Origin: Symbiodinium natans
Taxonomy: Eukaryota; Sar; Dinophyceae; Suessiales; Symbiodiniaceae
Assembly: GCA_905221605.1 (NCBI GenBank)
Contig: CAJNDS010000458.1
Span: forward strand, 298,001 to 362,000
DNA length: 64,000 nucleotides
Direction of reading: 5' to 3'
The notes under the pieces are model-generated. The model had not been told where the DNA came from, did no database searches, and saw nothing but the letters and a program-made list of their open reading frames with translations. The position numbers and the translations under genes are program-made. Below are positions 9,840 through 19,200 of this stretch, in pieces (position 1 is the first letter of the stretch; each line of letters begins with the position of its first letter).

Positions 9840-10346
9840 ATATCAACTTCATAGAAGAAGAGCATCCATTTACTGTTCATTCCGCGGTTACCGGGCAGCT
9901 AGGGGTTTAGGACTTTATGGTTCAAGGGCACAGATTTCCCTCTTAATTTGCAGTACTGTTTTTTTTTTTTTTTCCCGAGGGGGTGGGGAGGGGGGGTTGG
10001 CTGTATTTATGTAGGTGAATTGGATAGTTGGATGATTTTTCCCGATGCGTCATCGCCGATTGCCCGCCCTTTGTGCTGCGTTCCTGTCGCTGTCTTCTGT
10101 TGAGGCCAGTGAAGTGAAGATGAGGCGGCCTATCCTGTAGATGAGCAAGAGGCAAACGACTAACTGGGAGCTTTCACCCGAAAAGTCCTTGTAATTCTAC
10201 TAGGAACCTCAACCCCATAAAACCCAAAACTCTAGGTCAGCCCCAGTAGCCCTCAACCCGAAATCAGACTCGAAAGTATGCCATCATGCCTCGAAACACG
10301 CCCGAGATCGGCAATCGTTTCCGCTTGCTCAGATGCTGGCCCAATG

Positions 10347-10467
10347 CAGACGCGTAAGACATTCGGAAAAAACATGGGCTACTCTCTCCACGGCTCTGTT
10401 TTTGTGGACTTCAAGGGTCTAGAGGCTTGGTTGGAGATCAGGCTGTGGATATCTTCATGGTTCACGA
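10347..10467 (+). CDS. Possible exon, unidentified
   Basis: After CCAATGCAG the frame reads TRKTFGKNMGYSLHGSVFVD and continues with aromatic-rich sequence up to a CCCTAAACCCTAAG cluster. The composition looks like a folded protein, but here the downstream repeat is CCCTAAA and not TTTAGGG. No family is recognised. It could also be a fragment of a retrocopy. Confidence 0.3.
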
Positions 10468-10742
10468 TTTGCCCTAAACCCTAAGCCCCAAGCCCTAGCC
10501 CTAAAAGCACGGATCATGGGCTAAGATGCCAGAGTCAGGACGAGTCAAAGTCAGCCGTCGAGGCGTTGAATCTTTCAAACCCGTTACCTGGACCCCAACA
10601 GTATCCCTCCACGGGCCTATAAGTTCTCATGGCTGTCAGAGGGTCTAGGTAACTTGGGGTGTGGAAGCGAGATTCGTCTTCTGAAGGCCCTGAAGGTCCG
10701 TCAGTTCGACTGTCGACAGCTCCTTTCGTGGTGCAGGCGTTC

Positions 10743-11083
10743 CTAAACCCTAAACCCTAAACCCTAAACCCTAAACCCCTAAACCCTAAGCCCTAAACTT
10801 CAACCTCCGCACCCTCTAGACCCCTATCCTCGCCCTGTTGTGAGAACCTCCACCTGAACCCTAAACCCTAAACCCTAAACCCTAAACCCTAAACCCTAAA
10901 CCCTAAACCCTAAACCCCTAAACCCTAAGCCCTAAACTTCAACCTCCGCACCCTCTAGACCCTATCCTCGCCCTGTTGTGAGCACCTCCACTTGAAACCT
11001 AAACCCTAAACCCTAAACCCTAAACCCTAAACCCTAAACCCTAAACCCTAAACCCTAAACCCTAAACCCTAAACCCTAAACCT
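10743..11083 (-). repeat. CCCTAAA arrays with a duplicated unique segment
   Basis: Three CCCTAAA arrays (10743-10790, 10857-10925, 11000-11083) surround two copies of a ~60-bp unique segment beginning CTTCAACCTCCGCACCCTCT and containing CTCGCCCTGTTGTGAG, at about 10798 and 10932. The period is about 132 bp. A tandem duplication that includes part of the array is the simplest reading. Confidence 0.85.
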
Positions 11084-11108
11084 GGAGTATGTGGCAATGC
11101 CTCTGCAG

Positions 11109-11139
11109 GCCCGTGGCATAGCCTCAGAGCTGTGGCTCA
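11109..11139 (+). CDS. Possible short exon
   Basis: The acceptor GCCTCTGCAG is followed by the frame ARGIASELWL and a possible GC donor (or an extension to 11149). A perfect CCCTAAA array is upstream and TTTAGGG-type sequence follows from 11165. Flank polarity is the main support. Confidence 0.35.
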
Positions 11140-11625
11140 GCTCTGGGGTTGAGGGTTCTGAGAGTTTAGGATTTAGGGTTGACACTTCTTAAGGGTTGAT
11201 TGAGGGTTTAGGGTTCAGGGTTTAGGGTTTAGGGTTTAGGGTCTAGGGTCTAGGGTCTTAGGTCTTAGGGTTTAGGGTCTTTGGGTTCAGTGTTCTCAGG
11301 GTTTAGGGCCTAGGGTTTATGGTTCAGGGTTTAGGCTTGAGGGTTGAGGGCACGCAGTACAGACAAGAGGCACTCGCAACGCGCCCACGTCAGGCTCTGC
11401 TGGGGACAGACAACCGCCCCTGGCGGGCGCCAGCCTCTCACATCCTCTGCAACCGGCCCTCAAATCCTCCAGAAAGTAGACTCAGGGGCTCTATCTCTTT
11501 TTTGGGTGAACTGATAGACTCACGCAGTACTTTTCCTACGTCTCCTTCCGACTTCTCCTCTGTGTTTTTGCCTCTATGGGCCTTTATCTTCCGGGAACTT
11601 TTGGTTTGAAGCGGAACATCCGCAG

Positions 11626-11705
11626 GGGCTCTCCGTGCTCAGAGGGACTTCCTTGGCCATGTGCGCGCTGGGGCCGCTGAACCTGCTTGTGGTCCGGCCA
11701 CCCTG
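11626..11705 (+). CDS. Exon-like island, hydrophobic peptide
   Basis: The acceptor ACATCCGCAG is followed by an open frame GLSVLRGTSLAMCALGPLNL and then LVVRPP, ending at a GTCACC donor just before CCCTAAA copies. The hydrophobic stretch could be a membrane segment. Telomere-like copies are absent upstream. The product is unknown. Confidence 0.35.
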
Positions 11706-11939
11706 GTCACCCTAAACCCTAAACCCTAAACCCTAAACCCGATTTTAGGGACTCATAGGGGATTGCGGAGATGTAGGGAGCTTGGGGTACAGGAAATCCT
11801 TAAGCCCTGAACCTTTAAGACCTTAAACCCTGGACCCACACCCCGTCCGAGGGTATCCGTTTCTCTTTCTTTCCAGGCCTCCTCATGTTTGGTAGAGTTT
11901 GGGTTTTTTTGATCTGACTACCTGTGAAGTTTGTTTCTG

Positions 11940-12180
11940 CCATCTACAGCACCAATGAGAAGCCGAGCTCAGATTCACCCACGACTCGATCTCTCCTCAG
12001 TTCAGTGCCGCCCGTTCTTTCGATCAGCTGATCCAGATTATTTGGTAAATGGCCAGATGATGACTTCATGATCTTTCCGGCCATTCGATTTGAGGGATCG
12101 CTGTGCACAGTGTTCAACAGCAGACGCGTCGACTGCGGAGTATCAGCGCCGGCTGCAGCGGAGCGGCCCTGAACGTCTAA
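11940..12180 (+). CDS. Coding-like island, broken frame
   Basis: A frame starting with the ATG at 11955 reads MRSRAQIHPRLDLSS onward. It stops at a TGA at 12069, just after a second frame (DDDFMIFPAIRFEGSLCTVF and onward) has become clearly protein-like up to 12173. The two look like one coding segment joined by a frameshift or an unrecognised intron, hence a decayed gene or retrocopy. I do not recognise the family. Confidence 0.3.
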
Positions 12181-12493
12181 ACCCTTAAGACCCCTAAACC
12201 CCTAAACCCCAAACCTTAAACCCTAAACCCGAAATCCACGTGTTCTTCAAAGATTATGGGAAGGGTCCCCCACCCTAAGCCCTAAACCCTAAACCCTTAA
12301 ACCCTGACCCCCCTCCTACTCCTTTTCCCATACTCTCATTGATAGCATCTCCTAAGAGTATGCTACGGCCAGCCTAGGGCTTGAATTCTCTGCATATAGC
12401 TCTTCGGAATCCAGAAAAAGATCGTTTTGAGGGACCTGCTCGAAGGTGCCTCGTGGCAGAGCCCCTGAGCCCTTTTTAGCCCTTACACTTCTA

Positions 12494-12639
12494 CTTGGAG
12501 GTTCATGGTACTTATACATATTCACCAATTATACCCGTACTTATAACTGTACTTATCACCACAGTAGGGCACTTCAGGGGCTTGTAAGTGGCTTATAAGT
12601 ACAGTCATATTTGGTTAGTAAGTACCATGAACCTCCAAG
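12494..12639. mobile_element. MITE family M1, copy a
   Basis: A perfect 21-bp terminal inverted repeat, CTTGGAGGTTCATGGTACTTA and its complement, bounds 146 bp. Inner words such as CTGTACTTAT and TTGGTTA also mirror each other. No coding capacity, and no clear target-site duplication. A second copy is at 18676-18801. Confidence 0.85.
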
Positions 12640-13049
12640 CAGGCCCGTAATCATTTCTTCCGAGCCCTCCCAAGCAAGCCCGGACATGTGCCCTAGATCC
12701 TAAGCCCTAAGCCCTAAACCCTAAGCCCTAAGCCCCAAGCCCTGAGCCCTAAGCCCCAAGCCCTGAGCCCTAAGCCCGAAGCCCTAGCTGGACCTTTGAC
12801 GCCTAAACCCCCCAACTTCGAATCCAGAGGCCTCCAACCTGAAGAAAGCCCTTCAAGCCCCTAGACCCCAAACCTTAATCCCTTTCCCCTTTTTATTAAA
12901 CGTACCCCGAATAAGAAAAGCACTTTCCGGGAAATCCTGCCGAAACCGGCCCCGCCTTTAAACCCTATTTCCGAATTGGGGGGGGGCGGGGGGGTGTTCA
13001 GGGCCTCAAATCCTTCAAGCCAATCTAATCTAATCTCTCTCCCCAAAGT

Positions 13050-13079
13050 TGCTAGGGGGGGGGGGGGGGGGGGGGGGGC
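13050..13079. repeat. Poly(G) tract
   Basis: An uninterrupted G run of over 20 nt, with a smaller G-rich tract at 12977-12993. Confidence 0.9.
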
Positions 13080-13104
13080 GTTTAATTCGGGGAAGGGATT
13101 TAAC

Positions 13105-13262
13105 CCGAAACCCTAAAACCCTAAAACCCTAAAACCCTAAAACCCTAAGACCCTAAAACCCTAAAACTCTAAAACCTTAAAACCCTAAAACCCTAAAACC
13201 CTAAAACCCTAAAACCCTAAAACCCTAAAACCCTAAAACCCTAAAACCCTAGAACCCTAGAA
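13105..13262 (-). repeat. CCCTAAAA octamer array
   Basis: About 19 copies of an 8-bp variant (CCCTAAAA, ending in CCCTAGAA) and not the 7-bp repeat. It is homogenised locally and lies just upstream of the 13309 exon, as the polarity rule predicts. Confidence 0.95.
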
Positions 13263-13308
13263 CCCTAGAACTCTAAACCCTAAATCTGAAATCCACCGGG
13301 AATGCCAG

Positions 13309-13364
13309 GTGTTTGGCTCGCAGCTGCCCGCGAAGTCCTTCGCCGAGGATGTCGGGCCATGCAG
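13309..13364 (+). CDS. Exon, possible N-terminal extension of the RCC1-like gene
   Basis: The acceptor AATGCCAG is followed by 56 nt reading VFGSQLPAKSFAEDVGPC and then a textbook GTAAAA donor. The CCCTAAAA array lies upstream. It ends in phase 2, which fits the exon at 13730 and, through it, the frame of the exon at 14454. Either it belongs to the same gene or to the 3' end of a preceding one. The peptide itself matches nothing I know. Confidence 0.5.
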
Positions 13365-13729
13365 GTAAAACTCTTATACACCCCAAACCCCGCCTATAAG
13401 CAGAGCCCCAGAAGCCCTATAGGCCCTATAAGCCCTATAAACCCTATAAGCCCTATGAGCCCTATAAGCCCAATAAACCCCTTTAACCCTGAATTGCGGC
13501 TTTAGAGTCTTCAGGATTGGGGCCGTTGGTGGGCATGAGGATCTGTGGGTCTGTGGGTCTAAGGTTTAGAGTATGAGTGTAAGCCCTAGACCCTAGACCC
13601 TAAACCCTAAACCCTAAACCCTAAACCCTAAACCTTGGGGGCTTGCAAGCCATGGATGTGTTTGGGTTGGGATCCTGCCGCCTTCTTCTTGACTCTCTCT
13701 CTTCGGGGGTTTGGTTTAGTGGTACTCAG

Positions 13730-13765
13730 GGACCCCAAAACCACCGAAGCATCAGGATGCCCCTG
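13730..13765 (+). CDS. Exon, possible N-terminal extension of the RCC1-like gene
   Basis: The acceptor GTACTCAG is followed by 36 nt and a canonical GTGAGA donor. Joined in phase with 13309-13364 it reads (R)DPKTTEASGCP. The TTTAGGG array at 13782 lies just inside the following intron and CCCTAAA copies lie before the next exon (14454). A GC donor ten nt further on is the alternative. Confidence 0.45.
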
Positions 13766-13781
13766 GTGAGAAGGGCAGCCG

Positions 13782-13904
13782 TAGGGTTTAGGGTTTAGGG
13801 TTTAGGGTTTAGGGTTTAGGGTTTAGGGTTTAGGGTTTAGGGTTTAGGGTTTAGGGTTTAGGGTTTAGGGTTTAGGGTTTAGGGTTTAGGGTTTAGGGTT
13901 TAGG
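13782..13904 (+). repeat. TTTAGGG array
   Basis: About 17 uninterrupted perfect TTTAGGG copies, one of the cleanest arrays of the window, 16 nt past the donor of the 13730-13765 exon. Confidence 0.95.
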
Positions 13905-14047
13905 GTTGGGTGGTTTCGACATATAGGCCTTCAGGTCATGGGGTTTGGGGTTCGGGGTTCATGGCTTTGGAGTGAAAGTTGTAGGGCTGTTGGTCGAGCC
14001 CCGAGCCCAAAACCCTAAACGGGGATTCAGACATGTATATATATATT

Positions 14048-14079
<32 letters not shown>

Positions 14080-14453
14080 TATATGTTGCCTCATCTCTCT
14101 CTCTATTTCTATGTATATCCATTATATGTATGTATGTAGGCATCTATGTCTTGCTTTTTTCGGCTCAAGGCTTCCGGCCATTCAGGGGTCCGGGGGCCTT
14201 GGTTTAGGGTTTCGTGAGTTGGTGTTTCGTAAAAATTGAGGCTTTCGGAGCCTCAGCCCTCAGCTATCGCAGGGAAAGCCCTCCGCAACTTTCAGACTTT
14301 AGAGCTTCCCTGTGCACCCTGGGAGCCTTTGAGGTGCCGCGAGCGATTCGGGAGCCCTAATCCCTTGCAGCCCTACTTCCTAAGCCCTAAACCCTAAACC
14401 CTAAACCCTAAACCCTAAACCCTTGCAACCTTCAACCCTAAACCCCCTATCAG

Positions 14454-14517
14454 CCTCCCCGGGATGGCGGTCTCCATCCACGTGTCGCTGATGAGTGGCC
14501 AGACGGCCACGATCAAG
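14454..14517 (+). CDS. RCC1-like gene, exon 1 (ubiquitin-like start)
   Basis: After CTATCAG, ten nt precede ATG at 14464, then MAVSIHVSLMSGQTATIK. The donor is GCACCT. This is the first strand pair of a ubiquitin-like fold and the most recognisable start of the family. Confidence 0.75.
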
Positions 14518-16186
14518 GCACCTAAACCCGAAACCTCGAAACCCTTAACCCGAAACCCTAAACAAGTGTCGCTCAGGATTTAGGGTGTTGGGTTTGGCTT
14601 TTCTCGACTACTCGACTGCACGCGTTCCTGCGCGTTGGGTTTAGTGAATTTAGGCTGTGGAGTTGGATTCAGCCCGAAACCCTAGAAACCTTAAACCCCG
14701 AAACGTTACAAGCCCCAAATCCTATGAACCTTGAACCCTATAAAGCCTAAACCCGAAACCCCAAGAAGGGAGCATGCATTAGAACAACCCCCACGTACGC
14801 TGTTTGCGGTCCAGAGTCTGCGCAGGGGGTCTCCGATGCACACACAATGAGATGCCCTGAAACCCTAAACCCCAAATAAACCCTTAAACCCTAAATCCTA
14901 AACGTTTGGTGTTCAGGTTTGGCGCTGCGTTGGGGTTTATAGGGTTTAGGGTTCCCAACCCCCCCCCCCCCCCCCCCGCAGGGCTTTGATGGCTTAAGGC
15001 CCCCCCCACCCCCCCCCCCCCCCCCCCACACCGCCTTTAGGCGATGACACGCGCTTTCCAGGGCTTCAGCACCTGAACCCGAATAGCTGGAGCCCTTCTA
15101 GGATGCCCAGTAGTACACGTTTTCTCTTTTTGGTTTAGGTGTCCTTAAACCCCTTTCAGCAAATAAGGGCCCCTTTCGATCCTAGGTTACTGGGCAACCT
15201 CGCCTTGCCCCGAAAACCCCAAACCCCAAACCCCTAAACCCCAAACCCTCAACCCTAAACTCTGAACCCTGAACTCTAAACCCTAAACCCTAAACCCCAA
15301 TCTCAACCCGAAGCCCTAAACCCCAGCCTTAACGCTCCACAGCCCACAGCTTCTGAACCCGGATCCCTGAGTCGCAAGCCCTAAGCCTTAGCCCTACGAA
15401 CCCTATTGCAAAGCCTACATTCCTCATGAACCATAACCTCCCACCCCCCCCCCCCAAAAAAAAAGACGAACTCTATACATATATATATATATATATATGT
15501 AATATCTGTATTTTTCATCGTTTATAATTATTGATTTATTCAATTGTTTCTTTCGCACAGAATGAAATTCGCTGACGAAATTCGCGTAAGACCCATAAAC
15601 TGAGAACCCGAAGCTCCGCATAAGCCCTAAAAGCCTTGGCCCCTAAAGCCTAACCTTAAAACCTGTACACACTCGCCCCTAGCAACCAAATCATGGTCCT
15701 CAACCTTAACTTCCCTAAGTTCTCAAAGGGTTTAGGGTTTAGGGTTAGGTTTAGGGTTTAGGGTTTGAAGCCCTTGCGTTAATTCTACCCTTAAAACCGA
15801 ACACTAAGCCCAAGCGCCCCTAAAAACCCTAAACCTAGACCCCAAAGCCCCATCCTCTTAGTAGATGAATGAGTACACTTTTTACTTTTGGGCTACTAGA
15901 ACCCTATGGCACTGAAAGTGTTCATTGTTTGGGGCGTATGAACTCAGGAAGTAAGAAACCCAAAAACCCAAAACCCCAAACCCTAAAACCCCAAACCCTC
16001 AACCCCGAACCCTAAACCCTAAACCTAAACCCTAACCCTACCTATCCCTAAAAGCTGGCAGAGGCATCCCCGAAGGACAGCGTCAGCCAGCTGCGACTCG
16101 CGGCGCAGCGAGAACTCAAGGCGGGGCGGTTTCGGGTTTGGGGTTTGGGGTTTAGGGTTTAGGGTGTGGGGTTTAGGGTTTAGGGT

Positions 16187-16225
<39 letters not shown>

Positions 16226-19200
16226 GGTTTAGGGTTTAGGGTTTAGGGTTTAGGGTTTGAAGCTGGAGCTGGTGGACGGTTTCATGCAGACAGCCCCGTC
16301 CTGCTTCCGGATCCAATCTGGCTTACTCCTAGGTAGGATAAGGGGCACCCTTAAAAGGGAACCCCTTCTTAACCCTCTTCTGGCTCTCTTAAACAGGGAC
16401 CTTATTCAGAGGGTCTATGTTCCCAAGGGTCCCCTTAATCCTATCCCCTACTTACTGGTCTGTGTGTGCACATTGAACTTTGTTCAGGACCAGGCAAAGA
16501 AGAGAGGGATTAGTGCGCAAAGTATCAATCGCCGGTTATGTCTTAAAGGGCTAAGCCTATAGACACCTAACCCGTTGCGAGCGCATGGCAGCCTTGAAAG
16601 AAGAAGATGCCTTGCCCCTAAACCTGCAGCCATCACCATAAACCGTTGCAATACGCCCGACCCCGCCCAAAACTGAACCCTAAACCCTAAACCCTAAACC
16701 CTAAACCTCATTTCATAAAACAATCGTTGGAAAGGTGGGCATCTCCGAGCTCCTGACCTGCAACGGCCGCACGCTGCGCGGCACCGGTGTCTTGGAGGCG
16801 GACCTTGCGGGTTGCGCAAGCTTCCGCCTTTAGGGTTTCAGAGCTTAGGGTTTAGGGTTTAGGGTTTCAGAGTTTAGGGTTTAGGGTTTCAGAGTTTAGG
16901 GCTTAGGGTTTCAGAGTTTAGGGCTTAGGGTTTCAGAGTTTAGGGCTTAGGGTTTCAGAGTTTAGGGTTTAGGGTTTCAGAGTTTAGGGCTTAGGGTTTC
17001 AGAGTTTAGGGCTTAGGGTTTCAGAGTTTAGGGCATAGGGTTTCAGAGTTTAGCGTTTAGGGTTTGTGGTTTCAGAGTTTAGGGTTTAGGGTTTGTGGTG
17101 TCAGAGTTTAGGGTTTGGGGTTTGTTAGGGTGTATTGGCATTGGGGTTTCGGGTTTAGGTTTTATGGATGATGCGTTTAGATTCTTTAGGTGGCTTAGAT
17201 CACTTGGAAGCTGCATGTTCGTGAATTCTTGAGTTCTGGACCCTTAAACCCTAAACCCTCAACCCAAAACCTCAACCCTAAACCCTAAACCCTCAACCCT
17301 AAACCCTCAACCCTCAACCCTAAACCCTAAACCCTAAACCCTAACCCCCAAACCCTAAACCCTAAACCCTAAACCCTAAACCCGAAACCCTCTCTTGCGG
17401 AGGGCTTGGGGGGTATCTGCCATGGGCTCGGAGCACCAAAAGCCCATCGTGCCTAGGGAGTCCTTGACTCGTGTCTGTCTGGGGGTTCAGGGTTTAGGAT
17501 TTAGGGTTTAGGGTTTAGGGTTTAGGATTTAGGGTTTAGGATTTAGGGTTTAGGATTTAGGGTTTGGGGTTTAGGGTTCAGGGTTTGGGGCTCAGGGTTG
17601 AGGGAGCCCAGCAGGCTTCATCCTACCATAAACCCCAAACCCTAAACCCCAAGCCCCAGACCCTAAACTCCAAACCCTAAACCCCAAACCCTAAACCTCG
17701 AAACTCTACACCCTAAACCCGAAACCAATCAAAGTCCTGAGCAGTCCGATGCTAAGCTTTTCACCCAAAGCCGTCTGGGCTGGCTTAGAAGCTTACGTAG
17801 GAGTTTGGGGCTTACAAGCTTCGTTAGGGTTTAGAAGTTTTCGGTTTGGAGTCTAGAAGCTTGGGGTTTAGAGGTTTAGGGCTTTGAAGTTTAGGATTTT
17901 TCAAGTTAAGGGCTTAGCTGTTTAGAGGCTCATGGCTTGGAAGTTTAGAAGTTTGGGGTTTTCAGCTTGCACGTTAAGAAGTTTAGAGTTTCAGAAGTTC
18001 ATGGCTTGCAAGTTTACAAGTTTAGGCTTCTAGGGTTCGGAAGTTTAGAAGTTTAGGGCTTAGGGTTTAGGCTGTACTCCTGAGCTTCTCGCCTACACGA
18101 GATCCTGAGCAGGATGAAGTGGCCGATGGCGTCCACTTGGCTGCACTTTTGGCGGGGCTGCGGGGATTTCCGCGAAAGCGGATTCGAAGAAGCTTCCAAT
18201 AAGGGCCATTTGTTGAACTAGTCTGGAATTCGGTGCTAAACCTTGAAACCCTATAACCCCCTAACCCGTAAGCCCAAACCCCTAAACCCTAAACCCTACC
18301 CCTAAACCCTACTTAGTATGGCTCGAAGGCCATGGACGTGGGCCGTGTAACAACACATTTTGCAGCGTAGAAGATGTAGGAATTGTTGGTTTCGGGGCCG
18401 AAGAAGCCTAAACCCTTAACCCGGATGAAGCTCCAAATCCGGACCCCTCTGCAGCCCGACAAATAGGAGGAATGTTCAGGGTTTAGGGCTTAGAGTTTAG
18501 GGTTTAAGGTTTAGGGTTTAGGGCTTTTTTGGCTTAAGGTTCAGGAGGCCTTAGAATTGATCGGCCCCCCAGCGGAAGTCGCTTGTGCCAGCTACTACAC
18601 TTTGATACCTTACAACCCTGCCAAAATCCTGTAGACCCTAAACCCTAAACCCTAAAACCTTTTTGGGGTGCCCTACTTGGAGGTTCATGGTACTTATTAG
18701 CCAATTCTAACTGTACTTATAACCCACTTATAAGCCCCTTAAGTGCCCTGATATGGTAAAGTACAGTTATAATTGGTTAAGAAGTACCATGAACCTCCAA
18801 GAATAGGGGCCGCCTTGTATATAGCAAGGACCCCAATAGGGGCCGCCTTACATATAACAAGGGCCCCAAAAGGGGCCATGTTTCAGAGAAGTTTGAAGTG
18901 ACCATATCCTTAAAAACCTGTAACCATGCAAACCCAGAACCTGACCCCCTGGGGAATTCTGAATCCACAACGGCAGCGAGGATCACGGACGTCTCCTAAG
19001 CTCCTAAACCCCAACCCGTCACGCTTGCTGGTGGAGAGATCGGCAGCCTCCAGAAACCCTCAACCCTATAGACCACCCGAGCACCGAATCCCAAACACCA
19101 CCTGCACCCAGCAGGCCTTCAAGCACCCCTTAACAAGTGTAGCAGAGCACCTACTCTCAACCCTAAGCTCTAGACCCTAAACCCTGAAACACTAAACGTT

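Noticed and set aside
14145-14165. Relic of the dinoflagellate spliced leader (TTTTTTCGGCTCAAG)
   Set aside because: Only the last ~8 bases fit the leader end I remember and the upstream part differs, so a chance match is likely.
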